Source: Desulfopila aestuarii DSM 18488
Lineage (GTDB): Bacteria; Desulfobacterota; Desulfobulbia; Desulfobulbales; Desulfocapsaceae
Assembly: GCA_945863875.1 (NCBI GenBank)
Contig: CAMBBS010000033.1
Location: 1-49,675 of the forward strand
Direction of reading: 5' to 3'
DNA length: 49,675 bases
The notes beneath the pieces were generated by a model. The model worked only from the letters and a program-made list of their open reading frames with translations. It had not been told where the DNA came from and made no database searches. The translations under genes were made by a program, and so were the position numbers. Shown here in pieces: positions 16,591-27,820 of the stretch. How positions within the stretch are numbered: the stretch's first letter is position 1; each line of letters begins with the position of its first letter.

Positions 16591-19338
16591 TTACTGCTCT
16601 CGGTGAATGTGCAATACAAAGTCGTGCAGTAATGTGCGCTGTTCTTTTGTTTGCTCGAAAAGCAGCTGAATTTTCTCCATGTCCTGTGCCCTGGCAGCTG
16701 TTTCCATTTCGCTGACGATCTGAAAAAGCATGTCGGCACAGACATTGCCGGCGGCCCCTTTGAGCTGGTGGGCAATTCGCTGTATTGCCGGAAAATCCAG
16801 GTCGGCAAGTGTTGTTGCCAGCTGCGCGACCTGCTCGGTCAGGTTGACAAGGAACGCAGAAAAAATGTGCATGGCCAGAGGCCGGTCACCAAGCAGCTTG
16901 GCGACGAAACTCTCGTAGTCAAGCACTTGCGCATATGGCCCGACGGGAGATGGCTGGTCCTCGACAATTTCTTCTGGCAATGGGCTTGTTAGTAAACGCT
17001 GCACAGCCGTTTTCAGCCGTATCGGGTCGATCGGTTTGGGGATATAGTCATTCATGCCGACGGCCAGATACTGTTCTCTGTCGCCTTTCATGGCGTGGGC
17101 GGTCAGGGCGATGATCGGAACGGCGTCGTCGAGAACTCCCGAGGTCCCGGAGCGGATTCGCCTGGTCGTCTCCACTCCGTCGAGTTTCGGCATCTGGATA
17201 TCCATCAGGACAACATTGCAGCGTTGCTGCTGCAATGTTCTGATCGCCTCTGCACCATTGCTGACGATATTGATGTTGTGATAGCCGAGAGTCTTCAATA
17301 TCCCGCTGACAACCATCTGATTGATGAGATTGTCCTCGACCAGAAGAATGTGTTCGGGCCTCCTGAGGTTCTTTTCCGGAGCTGGTTCTGCGGCGGCCGC
17401 TGGTGCAGAACCGTCGACGGGTGATGCAGCGATAAGCGCCTTGACGGCACGCAGCAGGTCAAAATAGCGGAGTGGTTTTTTAAGAGCGGTGGAAAAATTG
17501 CCGGCATGGCTATACCTGTCGCTGGCAGACGGTACAGGCGGCATCAGCAGTACGCTCTTTCGCGCGGGAAAGAAGGTGCCCTTTCTGTCGTTTGCGGTAA
17601 TAAGCGCCTCATCGATGAAGACGATGTCGAGCGGCGTGGCCTGGTCGGCGAATTGCCGGAGCAGAGTCATGGCCGAGGGTCCATCGCTGCTCTGACTGAT
17701 CCGGGCACCCCACTGTTCGAACTGCCGGCAAAGCATGGCCCGGCAGGTCTCATTGTCGTCGACCACGAGGATGTGCAGACCGTTCAGTTGCCTGGATAAT
17801 TGCGGCTTCGGGAGGGACAGGGGTTGTTTCTCGAGGCGGACCGTAAACCAGAAAAGAGCGCCGTCCTGTCCGTTGCTTGCCACTCCGATTTCGCCGCCCA
17901 TAAGTTCCGCCAAGGCCTTGGAAATGGCCAGCCCAAGGCCGGTGCCGCCGAATATTCGGCTGGTTGAGCTGTCCGCCTGGGTGAAACTGTCAAAGAGATT
18001 GCCCTGTGATGCGGCAGGGATGCCGATCCCCGTGTCTTTGACGGTAACTTGCAGGAGGACATCTTCGGCAGACTCGTCGCGGCTGTCAATAAGGATGGAA
18101 ATTTCACCCTGCGTGGTAAACTTGCAGGCATTACCGACCAGGTTAAGCAGAATCTGACGCAGACGGCCGGGATCACCGAGTAGCTGGGTCGGGGTTTTTG
18201 GTGCAATGGCACAGATCAGTTCCAGCTCTTTGTCATTGACATTGGCACTGACCATATCGATGAGACCGTCGAGCAGTTCATGCAGGTCGAAACTGAGCCG
18301 GTCCAGTTCAAGTTTGCCGACTTCGATCTTCGAGAAATCAAGAATATCATTGATGATAAACAGGAGAGAGCTGCTGCTTTTCTGCAGGGCTTGCACATAC
18401 TCCCGCTGGGTCGCGGTCAAAGGTGTGTCGGCGAGGAGTGACGATATGCCGATGACCCCGCTCATTGGGGTACGGAGTTCATGACTCATGTTGGCGAGAA
18501 AGGTACTCTTGGCCCGGTTGGCGCTTTCTGCCTGTTCTTTGGCCAAGGTCAGTTCCTCCGTTCGCTTTTGCACTATCTCTTCAAGGTGGTCTCGATGTTG
18601 TTTCAGCTCGGCCCGGCTTTTCTGGAGATTGTTGGACATGTCGTTAAAGGCTTGACCGATCTCGCCGATTTCGTCCTGTCGAGCCATGTTGACTGTTTCG
18701 CCAAGATGGCCGCTTGCAACTCGGTGCATGGCATCTCTTAAGACGGTGAGCGGGGTGATAATGGAATGAAAAAGGAAATAATTAAAAAGGAGCAGGATAA
18801 GAATACTTGCCGCAAGAGTGGTAAAACCAAAAAAAACCAGACTGCGGATGTTTCCATCTCTAATTGTTGCCAAATCGTAATAAATGGCGATGTACCCGAG
18901 GTTTTCGCCGATCACTTCAAGGCGGTTGAGATACATGCCGGTCAACCTGCCGTCCAGGTCGAATTGTTTGAAAGAGTGGCCGTTGCCGTTTTCCGGGACA
19001 TCCTCCGGCTGGTAAAGATGCGGGTTCTGTACCCCTGAACAGAGTTTTTTCTCCCCCTGCACAGAGTAGAGGCAGACCAGTGTGATCTCCTTTATGGCCT
19101 CCTGGATATCATCAAGCGAGGATTGCAGCGCTCTTTCCTGGTTGGCAAACAGCTCATTCGCCAGGTCATTACGTTTCTGCTGGTACAGAGTATCGACAAG
19201 CAGTTCCGTCCTTGCTATCTGCTCTTGAAAGATGTCCTGCAGAACAGGATATTGTAGAATAATTCCCGCCAGAGCGGCGAGGAGTACCGTAATAATGGTC
19301 GCCGTGTTTATTTTAAAAGGAAGGCTATAGATCTTCAT
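16591..19338 (-). CDS. Hybrid sensor histidine kinase (HAMP-HisKA-HATPase-REC-REC-Hpt)
   Basis: A 915-aa membrane phosphorelay protein. A transmembrane helix at about 11-30 and another at 166-190 enclose a roughly 130-residue periplasmic sensor. HAMP and coiled coil follow (190-265), then HisKA with H286 in [11 protein letters not shown], and HATPase with N403 and DTGIGI at 435-440. The first receiver (about 522-640) has D527/D528, D576 and K620; the second (about 662-780) has phosphoacceptor D713 in [12 protein letters not shown] and K768. The Hpt domain has H857 in [10 protein letters not shown]. No output domain is present, so it must pass phosphate to an unlinked regulator. It is the last gene of an operon with two periplasmic binding proteins, which are plausible ligand carriers for its sensor domain. 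Confidence 0.93.
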   Translation of the reverse strand: MKIYSLPFKINTATIITVLLAALAGIILQYPVLQDIFQEQIARTELLVDTLYQQKRNDLANELFANQERALQSSLDDIQEAIKEITLVCLYSVQGEKKLCSGVQNPHLYQPEDVPENGNGHSFKQFDLDGRLTGMYLNRLEVIGENLGYIAIYYDLATIRDGNIRSLVFFGFTTLAASILILLLFNYFLFHSIITPLTVLRDAMHRVASGHLGETVNMARQDEIGEIGQAFNDMSNNLQKSRAELKQHRDHLEEIVQKRTEELTLAKEQAESANRAKSTFLANMSHELRTPMSGVIGISSLLADTPLTATQREYVQALQKSSSSLLFIINDILDFSKIEVGKLELDRLSFDLHELLDGLIDMVSANVNDKELELICAIAPKTPTQLLGDPGRLRQILLNLVGNACKFTTQGEISILIDSRDESAEDVLLQVTVKDTGIGIPAASQGNLFDSFTQADSSTSRIFGGTGLGLAISKALAELMGGEIGVASNGQDGALFWFTVRLEKQPLSLPKPQLSRQLNGLHILVVDDNETCRAMLCRQFEQWGARISQSSDGPSAMTLLRQFADQATPLDIVFIDEALITANDRKGTFFPARKSVLLMPPVPSASDRYSHAGNFSTALKKPLRYFDLLRAVKALIAASPVDGSAPAAAAEPAPEKNLRRPEHILLVEDNLINQMVVSGILKTLGYHNINIVSNGAEAIRTLQQQRCNVVLMDIQMPKLDGVETTRRIRSGTSGVLDDAVPIIALTAHAMKGDREQYLAVGMNDYIPKPIDPIRLKTAVQRLLTSPLPEEIVEDQPSPVGPYAQVLDYESFVAKLLGDRPLAMHIFSAFLVNLTEQVAQLATTLADLDFPAIQRIAHQLKGAAGNVCADMLFQIVSEMETAARAQDMEKIQLLFEQTKEQRTLLHDFVLHIHREQ

Positions 19339-19359
19339 GCAGGTACGTTCCGGCCAGCT

Positions 19360-20487
19360 TTATTGAGATATCCGCTGTTTATGCGGGGAAGGGACCCCGT
19401 CGTGTATTTCTATCATAGATGCCGGTTTGGTTGTATTGCCCTGCGCGTCAAACTTAATTTCACCGGTCACTCCTTGAAATCCTTGTAAACCGTGCAAGGC
19501 ATTGCGGATAGCCGTACTGTCGGTGGTTCCTGCCTTTGTAACGGCAGCGGCCAGAATCTGCACGGCGTCGTAGGCGAGGGCAGTCGCGGCGACGATTTCA
19601 CCGGTATGGCCGTATTTCTCGATAAATGCCCTGGAGCGAGGATCTTGATGGGTCGGCAGCCAGTGGCTGAGATAATATCCCCGTCTGATTTTGTTACCGC
19701 CGGAAATGAAAAAGCCGGCATTATCCCAGCCGTCGCTGCCGATTGGAGTTGCCTTGCTTCCAGCGTCCTGAAGCTTTATGGCGATTACGCCGCTTTCGTT
19801 ATGGCCGGAAAGAAAGACAATGTCGGTGTCAGCGGCAAGTGCCTCCTGTACTTGTGGTAAGTAATCGGAATCCCCTGCTTTGTATTCTATTTCTCTGACT
19901 ATTTTCCCGCCCAGCGACTGAAAGCTCCGGTTGAAGATCTCTGTGAGATTGAGGCTGAAATCACTGGCGATGTCGACAAAAACCAGGGCTGTCCGCGCCT
20001 CGAGTTCCTCGAAGGCAAATCGGGCCAGTACGCCGCCCTGGAAAGTATCATCATAACAAACCCGGAAGATGTGATCGCCAATGGCCGTCAGCGACGGGGT
20101 TGTGGAATTTGTCGCAATCATGGGGATGTTGTTCTTTTCGGCCACCTTGGCTATGGCAAGGGAATGGGAGCTCCACACGGAACCGATAATCGCCGTCACC
20201 CCGGCGGCGGCCGCCTGTTCAGCGGCCAGATGGGAGCCTATTGGGGAACTGTTGTTATCCAGAAGGAGCAGTTCCACTTGTTGTCCCATCATCCCTCCTT
20301 CCCGATTAATTTCATCCACGGCCAGCTCTGTGCCGAGAATGGCCGGTTTGTTTGATTGCGCCGCTTTGCCTGAAAGGGAAAAAATCGCCGCAATTTTAAT
20401 TGGTTCGGCAGTTGTCTGAGAAGCCGTGGCCAGAAGCAATGCAACGAGCAACACAAAGAGACGGCCGTTTTCGCATGATGTGGACAT
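19360..20487 (-). CDS. LivK-type periplasmic substrate-binding protein (second of two)
   Basis: A 375-aa protein with a signal peptide (hydrophobic run LFVLLVALLLATASQ, cleavage near TTAEP). The mature start IKIAAIFSLSGKAAQSNKPA is characteristic of type I periplasmic binding proteins of the branched-chain amino acid/urea/amide class. TAIIGSVWSSHSLAIAKVAE and FRVCYDDTFQGGVLARFA are further landmarks. It is clearly paralogous to the neighbour at 20500-21696. No ABC permease or ATPase genes lie nearby; instead a hybrid kinase begins 21 bp downstream. A role as ligand-binding partner of that kinase is therefore inferred, though it could serve a transporter encoded elsewhere. The ligand is unknown. 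Confidence 0.88.
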   Translation of the reverse strand: MSTSCENGRLFVLLVALLLATASQTTAEPIKIAAIFSLSGKAAQSNKPAILGTELAVDEINREGGMMGQQVELLLLDNNSSPIGSHLAAEQAAAAGVTAIIGSVWSSHSLAIAKVAEKNNIPMIATNSTTPSLTAIGDHIFRVCYDDTFQGGVLARFAFEELEARTALVFVDIASDFSLNLTEIFNRSFQSLGGKIVREIEYKAGDSDYLPQVQEALAADTDIVFLSGHNESGVIAIKLQDAGSKATPIGSDGWDNAGFFISGGNKIRRGYYLSHWLPTHQDPRSRAFIEKYGHTGEIVAATALAYDAVQILAAAVTKAGTTDSTAIRNALHGLQGFQGVTGEIKFDAQGNTTKPASMIEIHDGVPSPHKQRISQ

Positions 20488-20499
20488 AGGTTGATTCGG

Positions 20500-21696
20500 C
20501 TAGGGAATAATGGTCTTTTTGAAAACGGCCTTTTCGTCCTCAAAGGCTATAATTATGATGCCCTTGCGCAGAGGATCGCCGTTATCATCAAAGGTAATTT
20601 TTCCGGTAGCCCCGGGGAAATCTCTTGTTGACGAAAGTGCGTCGCGGATCGCTTTGCGGTCAAGAGTACCGGCCCGGGTAATTGCTTCGGCAAAGAGCAT
20701 CACCGCATCGTAGGCCAGGGGGCTGCTGTTGTTGACAATCTCTTTTTTATGGGCGGCGAAATACAGATCCTGCATACGGTGACTCGCCGCAAAAGGCACC
20801 TGCGGATGCCATGGTGCGGACTGGTAACTGCCTTTGATGGCCGATCCGGCGTATTTTTCGATTTCATCCCAGGCATCTCCGCCAAGAAAAATTGTCGACA
20901 GCCCCATCTTGGTGGCCTGTTTAATAAAAAGCCCACTATCTCTGGTATATCCGGGCAGATAGACGACATCGGCTTTGAGCTGGATGAGTTCGTTGATGTT
21001 TTTTGAAAAGTCGGTGGCGTTGCCTCGATAGAAAAGTTCGGAGAGGATCCGGCCGCCTGTTTGCTGAAAAGCGTTACTGAAAAACCGGCCGAGGGTGGTG
21101 CTGTAATCCTCGTCGATATTGGTGACGACAATACCAGTCTTCGCATGCAGCTCCTCCGAGGCAAATTTAGCCATGGCGACGCCCTGGAAAGAATCGACAA
21201 AGCAGGCGCGGAAAATATAATCTCTGTCCCTGGTCACCGCAGGGTTTGTTGAACCTGGGCTGATCATCGGTATCCCGGCCCCCTGGAGGATCGGCGCGAT
21301 GATCAGGGAATGCGAACTCCAGTGCGCCCCGATAACCGCGGTCATGTCCTGTTGAACAATTTGATGCGCTGCCTGGGCCGAGCCGATTGGGGTGCTGCGA
21401 TTGTCAAAAACGATCAGTTCTAAGGGCCTGCCGAGGACTCCGCCGTTGTCGTTGACGTGCCTGACGGCCAGCTGGGTCATTTCGAGCATCGGTTGATTAT
21501 GGGGCGCGGCAAGGCCTGTTAGCGAGAAAATGGCGCCGATTTTAATCGGCTTTTTTTCGGCAATTTCTCCCGCCGCAGTATACCCAGGCAGAAGCAGAGA
21601 GAGGGGTGTCAACAATAAAAGCAGATGAAAAATTCGTTGTCGAAGGAGAAGCAGATGGATATTGAAACAAAAGTGCACGTGTTTACATACCCGCAT
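20500..21696 (-). CDS. LivK-type periplasmic substrate-binding protein (first of two)
   Basis: A 398-aa protein. A long N-terminal hydrophobic segment (IFHLLLLLTPLSLLLPGYTA) acts as signal peptide. The mature domain begins IKIGAIFSLTGLAAPHNQPM and continues with MTAVIGAHWSSHSLIIAPIL, YIFRACFVDSFQGVAMAKFA and GNATDFSKNINELI. It aligns by eye along its whole length with the downstream paralogue, so the pair arose by tandem duplication and probably binds related but different ligands. The start is uncertain: ATG 21696 has only AAGGG 12 nt upstream and would leave an unusually long leader, and the end of an IS605 relic lies about 20 bp before it. The native promoter may have been displaced. Confidence 0.85.
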   Translation of the reverse strand: MRVCKHVHFCFNIHLLLLRQRIFHLLLLLTPLSLLLPGYTAAGEIAEKKPIKIGAIFSLTGLAAPHNQPMLEMTQLAVRHVNDNGGVLGRPLELIVFDNRSTPIGSAQAAHQIVQQDMTAVIGAHWSSHSLIIAPILQGAGIPMISPGSTNPAVTRDRDYIFRACFVDSFQGVAMAKFASEELHAKTGIVVTNIDEDYSTTLGRFFSNAFQQTGGRILSELFYRGNATDFSKNINELIQLKADVVYLPGYTRDSGLFIKQATKMGLSTIFLGGDAWDEIEKYAGSAIKGSYQSAPWHPQVPFAASHRMQDLYFAAHKKEIVNNSSPLAYDAVMLFAEAITRAGTLDRKAIRDALSSTRDFPGATGKITFDDNGDPLRKGIIIIAFEDEKAVFKKTIIP

Positions 21697-21717
21697 CGGT
21701 AAAAGACCCTTCTGAAT

Positions 21718-21764
21718 TTGCCATTCTCCCCGGCCTGAAGACCAAGGATTTCACCAGCACCTGC
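21718..21764 (-). ncRNA. 3' end of a TnpB reRNA (omega-RNA) at the element's right end
   Basis: On the minus strand CCTTGG and CCGGGG pair (with two G-T wobbles) around TCTTCAGG, then GAGAATGGCAA ends the element. This matches the conserved 3' scaffold of reRNAs, which overlap the tnpB 3' end and take the flanking bases as guide. The flank here would read ATTCAGAAGGGTCTTTTACC, which lies just upstream of the binding-protein gene start. Whether any RNA is still made is unknown. Confidence 0.5.
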
Positions 21765-22303
21765 GCATGGGCTTCTGGGCAGTTGCTTTGGTGGATTCCT
21801 GCCGCTGGCAACATGACGGCACCCCTCACTTCACAGGCAAACCGGGCATGTCCTGCCCTTTTGCTATGTATGGCGCCAACCGGATCGGCGTGTTCCTCGA
21901 AACCGTCATTCCAGGCCAGCTTGTACTCAAGTTGCCTGGGAAACTCGAACCATCGCTGGCCGAAGATGGAGCTGTTCAACCGGGACTTGGCCCGGATCTT
22001 GTTGCCTGGTGCCTCGCTTGTTGCCGATGCCGATCTGGACATATCCCTTCTCTTCAAATGTTCAGCTTCCCGCTCGGTCTGAATCGAGACAGACCAATGA
22101 TCCCCCCGCCTGGACACGGTGACATTTCCTGATGTTGCCTCGATCTCCCGGCTGTTGATAAACCGAACCCATCCTTTCTTGGGCAGGAAAACCAGAGCCC
22201 CATCCAGCTTGAAACCTTGCGGGTATCGTGAGGAATCGATGCCCTGGCTTTTTTTCTTGAACCGGGGAAACGGCTGCGGATTTTTTTGATCTTGTTTGAC
22301 CTT
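21730..22303 (-). pseudogene. tnpB: TnpB (IS605 OrfB) remnant with internal deletions
   Basis: The minus-strand frame reads NPQPFPRFKKKSQGIDSSRY, then FLPKKGWVRFINSREIEATS and VTVSRRGDHWSVSIQTERE, the N-terminal half of TnpB. It then jumps to NKIRAKSRLNSSIFGQRWFE and RQLEYKLAWND, which lie near the second RuvC motif, then to EEHADPVGAIHSKRAGHARF, which is the third RuvC segment (normally NADxVGAxN). The first RuvC aspartate region and the Cys-x2-Cys zinc finger pair are missing, so RNA-guided cleavage is not possible. The C-terminal residues KSLVFRPGRMAN are encoded by the reRNA-like end, as is normal for this family. Confidence 0.8.
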
Positions 22304-22342
22304 CAGCCTTTATTTATATGCCTTGCGTATCTTCATAAGGTG

Positions 22343-22618
22343 AATTTACATTGGTCTATCGAGAAAAACAATGGGATTCGCACAGGAAGACATCGCGTTT
22401 TCAATATGCGCGTCCCTCTGGCTTTTGTGACCGGATACCGGAAAAAAGTGCTGGACGGAAAAGCTGTCGAAATACTTCGGGAATCTTTTGGTGGGATCTG
22501 CCGGAAGTCTGCAGCTGAACTGATCGAGACGAACGGCGCAGAGGACCATGCTTCTCTGCGCCGCTGCGCCGATCTCCTTTATCCGGCACTATGTCGAACA
22601 GCAACAGACACCGGATGA
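22343..22618 (+). pseudogene. tnpA: TnpA (IS200-type Y1 transposase) remnant
   Basis: The frame IRTGRHRVFNMRVPLAFVTG followed by YRKKVLDGKAVEILRESFGG and CRKSAAELIETNGAEDH matches the first half of IS200/IS605 TnpA. The expected HUH sequence (DDHVHLL) and the tyrosine helix are deleted. A different frame at about 22560-22615 then gives APISFIRHYVEQQQTPD, the C-terminal TnpA segment. The internal deletion and frameshift make it non-functional. It faces away from the tnpB remnant, the normal IS605 layout. Confidence 0.7.
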
Positions 22619-22634
22619 ACAGCTTACCCCCTGC

Positions 22635-22658
22635 AGCCCCGACCTGAAGGACCGGGCT
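22635..22658 (+). repeat. Left-end palindrome of the IS605-type relic
   Basis: AGCCC (22635-22639) and GGGCT (22654-22658) form the outer stem, with CCT and AGG near the tip, followed by TTACGGCGC. Subterminal hairpins of this kind are TnpA recognition sites. The boundary of the element here is approximate. From 22680 to 22990 I see no gene or RNA. Confidence 0.4.
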
Positions 22659-22990
22659 TTACGGCGCGTCTTTGGTAAAATGTATTTAAAAGAGCAGGGG
22701 GACAATGTGGAGCAGATATTTCGGAGTATCCCCCGTCTATCTCGGTGTTTCGTTGGTTTGATGCAAGAGTCGTCTGTTGACTTTGGCGTAGCCATCCCTA
22801 TTTTTAGGCAAGGCAAGCTCCAGCATAAGTGACAAATTAATTACATAATCGTACTGATGTTGAGAATAAACACCCCGTTTTGAAGTGATTGGGAGTCGTA
22901 TTGATTTCGGCCTACACGTGGCAACTATTTTAATGCATCCCGGCTTATTTTCCGTTTACCGGGGTTAGATCAGGCGATAAAGGAATTTGA

Positions 22991-23629
22991 ATGTCTATCA
23001 TCACAATTACCAGAGGATCATACAGCCGGGGAAAAGAAGTAGCCGAAAGATTGGCCAAGAAATTGGGCTACGAGTGTATAGCGCGAGATATTCTACTAGA
23101 GGCATCAGAAGAATATAATATCCCCGAGATCAAGCTCATAAGGGCATTACATGATTCACCGAAAGTTCTTGAACGATTTTTTGGCGGTTCGGAGCGCTAT
23201 GTGAAATACTATCGCTCGGCGCTCCTGCAGCATGCCCGCAAGGACAATATCGTCTATCATGGTCTGGCCGGCCATTTCTTTCTCAAAGATATTCCCCATG
23301 TCCTCAAAATCAGAATCAATGCCGATATAAATACTCGGGTGAAGGAGGAAATGGCCAGGGAAAACATCTCTGCCGAGGATGCGCTGTATATTTTAAAGAA
23401 AGATGATGAAGAACGCCGAAAATGGGGTATTCAGGTGCATGGCATGGACCCCTGGGACAGCCGCCTGTACGATCTGGTCATCAATATCTGTACATTGTCG
23501 CTTGAAGATGCGGTCGACCTCATATACGGGGTGCTGCAAAAGCCTACCTTCCAAACAACTCCAGAGTCTCAAGCATTGGTGGAGCGCCTGGCAACCTTGG
23601 CTCAAAAGGAGTCTGCAGCTTACACTTGA
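22991..23629 (+). CDS. Cytidylate kinase-like family protein
   Basis: A 212-aa protein beginning MSIITITRGSYSRGKEVAER, the start of the cytidylate-kinase-like family (Cytidylate_kin2). In this family the loop TRGSYSRGKEVAERLA takes the place of a standard GxxGxGK P-loop. Other landmarks are YECIARDILLEASEEYNI, NIVYHGLAGHFFLKDIPHVL, LKIRINADINTRV and DEERRKWGIQVHGMDPWDSR, the last resembling the LID region. Members are presumed nucleoside-monophosphate or small-molecule kinases; the substrate is not established. An AAAGGAATTTGA region precedes the start. The gene is intact but bracketed on both sides by relics of IS200/IS605-superfamily elements. Confidence 0.75.
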   Translation: MSIITITRGSYSRGKEVAERLAKKLGYECIARDILLEASEEYNIPEIKLIRALHDSPKVLERFFGGSERYVKYYRSALLQHARKDNIVYHGLAGHFFLKDIPHVLKIRINADINTRVKEEMARENISAEDALYILKKDDEERRKWGIQVHGMDPWDSRLYDLVINICTLSLEDAVDLIYGVLQKPTFQTTPESQALVERLATLAQKESAAYT

Positions 23630-23656
23630 TGGACTTATTTTTCCGTAATAGTATAA

Positions 23657-23750
23657 TGGTCAACTACCCTGCCCAGAAGTCGGAGCTTGTGAAAGCAAGT
23701 TGCTCTGTTGACCAGGCACAGCCAGGGCCGCAAGGCTAACGGGCTACGTT
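23657..23750 (+). ncRNA. Omega-RNA (HEARO-like) candidate of an IscB element
   Basis: TGGTCAAC (23657-23664) and GTTGACCA (23707-23714) form a perfect 8-bp outer stem. Inside, CTTG-TGAAAG-CAAG makes a hairpin. Downstream, GCC-GCAA-GGC (23727-23736) is a tetraloop hairpin, and GGGC at 23741-23744 can pair with GCCC at 23671-23674 as a pseudoknot. Position just upstream of the iscB remnant is where IscB guide RNAs lie. The family assignment rests on structure and context; a covariance search would be decisive. Confidence 0.55.
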
Positions 23751-23762
23751 AAGAAAGAAGAG

Positions 23763-24287
23763 AGAGGCACTCTGGAATGCTCCACCGGTTCCAGGCTCTG
23801 CGACGAGTGGTTAAACAGGTTGCAGGCATTCGGCCTGCAGGTTTCCTTCTGGGCCGGAGGAAGAACCAAGTATAACCGGACGAACCAAAGCTACGGAAAA
23901 TCCCATTGGCTTGATGCCGTTTATGTCGGTGCAACAGGCGGGCGTGTCCATATTCCGCCGGGACTGCAACCTCTCCATGTTTCTGCCGCTGGCAGAGGAT
24001 CACGGCAGATGTGCCGGGTGGATACATATGGTTTTCCTCGAACGTCAGCGAAATCAATAACAGTTGTCAAGGGATGTAAAACCGGGGATCTGGTCAAGGC
24101 CCTGGTCAACATAGGCAAAAAGCCCGGGACGCATGCTGGCAGGGCGTCTGTCCGAAAGTCCGGCAGTTTCAATATCAAGGCAGAAGCGGGTACAATACAC
24201 GGGATTGCATGGAAACATTGCTCTCTTTTGCAGCGTGCCGATGGATACAACTACTACAGAGGAGACAGCGTTTCCTCCTCCACCTGA
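23763..24287 (+). pseudogene. iscB: IscB C-terminal fragment (N-terminus, HNH and RuvC I-II deleted)
   Basis: The frame reads LCDEWLNRLQAFGLQVSFWA, then GGRTKYNRTNQSYGKSHWLD, corresponding to the RuvC-III region with its H-x-x-D. It continues into SAAGRGSRQMCRVDTYGFPR, KTGDLVKALVNIGKKPG, AGRASVRKSGSFNIKAEA and HGIAWKHCSLLQRADGYNY, the conserved C-terminal domain of IscB, the ancestor of Cas9. The PLMP domain, the first RuvC segments, the bridge helix and the HNH nuclease should lie between the omega-RNA and this point but are absent. The gap between the RNA candidate and this fragment is only about 20 bp. It cannot cleave DNA but might still bind RNA. Confidence 0.8.
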
Positions 24288-24308
24288 AGGAAGAGGTAGC
24301 CACGCTGT
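24265..24308 (+). repeat. Right-end palindrome of the IscB element
   Basis: ACAGCGT (24265-24271) and ACGCTGT (24302-24308) form a perfect 7-bp outer stem enclosing CCTC/GAGG and CCT/AGG stems. Nested imperfect palindromes at the ends are the TnpA sites of IS200/IS605-superfamily elements. The macro-domain start codon follows 8 bp later. Confidence 0.55.
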
Positions 24309-24316
24309 AATCTTAG

Positions 24317-24772
24317 ATGAAGACCGTAGAAGGAGATTTACTCACCCTGGCCCTGGAGGGTCAATTTGATGTCATTGTCCATGGCTGCAATTGTTTCTGC
24401 ACCATGGGCGCCGGGATAGCCCGAGCCATTCAGGAGGAATTCCCCGAGGCATATGCCGCGGATCTGGTCACCATCAAAGGCGACAGGAACAAGTTGGGGG
24501 ATTTCAGTTTCGCCACGGTCAAACGCGATGGCCGTGAAATTACCATCGTCAACGGTTACACCCAGTTCCATTTCCATGGGGATTCGGTTCTGGTCGATTA
24601 CCATGCGGTGCAAAACCTTTGCAAAAAAATTCGTGGCCTGTTTTCCGGCAAGCGCATCGGCTACCCGAAGATTGGTGGTGGCCTTGCCGGGGGAGACTGG
24701 CAAAAGATCGCCAGCATTATTGACCAGGAACTGGCTGGAGAAGACCACACCCTGGTCATTTATGTGCCATGA
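24317..24772 (+). CDS. Macro-domain protein (ADP-ribose-binding, Poa1-like)
   Basis: A 151-aa stand-alone macro domain. MKTVEGDLLTLALEGQFDVI followed by VHGCNCFCTMGAGIARAIQE is the ADP-ribose-binding start. TIVNGYTQFHFHG and IGYPKIGGGLAGGDW form the second loop with the G-G-G-L-A-G-G phosphate-binding stretch. Such proteins hydrolyse ADP-ribose-1''-phosphate or remove ADP-ribose from proteins or nucleic acids. The ATG lies 8 bp after the IscB element's terminal palindrome and has no Shine-Dalgarno, so the transposon seems to have replaced its 5' region. It is convergent with the next gene, with 15 bp between. Confidence 0.85.
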   Translation: MKTVEGDLLTLALEGQFDVIVHGCNCFCTMGAGIARAIQEEFPEAYAADLVTIKGDRNKLGDFSFATVKRDGREITIVNGYTQFHFHGDSVLVDYHAVQNLCKKIRGLFSGKRIGYPKIGGGLAGGDWQKIASIIDQELAGEDHTLVIYVP

Positions 24773-24787
24773 CTCTTTTCGGCGCGA

Positions 24788-27622
<2,835 letters not shown>

Positions 27623-27653
27623 GGGTGACCTCGTAAAAAGAGTTATTCTTATT

Positions 27654-27668
27654 TGAGAATTATACTCA
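27654..27668. promoter_or_regulatory. Palindrome upstream of the D-lactate dehydrogenase-type gene
   Basis: TGAGAATTATACTCA is a 15-bp imperfect palindrome 32 bp upstream of the start, with 4-bp perfect outer arms. It agrees with the 7-1-7 Fur consensus at 11 of 14 arm positions. An iron-regulated promoter is possible for an Fe-S enzyme but unproven; AT-rich promoter sequence could give this by chance. Confidence 0.25.
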
Positions 27669-27820
27669 TTTCGCCAGGTATTTTCAGCGGAAAAGCATCA
27701 CTCATTTGTAATATTTGTCCAAAGGCGTTAGAATCAGATCGAATTTGTGCATGTTACCCGTCGTAATTGACAGAAAATCACTTTTACAATGATAGCCAAA
27801 CAGCTTCCCTGGAGAACGCC

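Larger units (their letters stand above)
21718..22680. mobile_element. IS605-type (tnpA/tnpB divergent) element relic
   Basis: A decayed tnpB on the minus strand and a decayed tnpA on the plus strand diverge from about 22310. The right end is recognisable: the minus-strand sequence CTTCAGGCCGGGGAGAATGG followed by CAA (ending about 21718) matches the common IS605-type right end. A hairpin at 22635-22658 followed by CTTTACGGCGC resembles a left-end palindrome. Both genes carry deletions, so the element is immobile. Confidence 0.65.

Noticed and set aside
16560-16600. Intrinsic terminator between speB and the kinase gene
   Set aside because: There is an A run and short GC segments but no stem of useful length on either strand.
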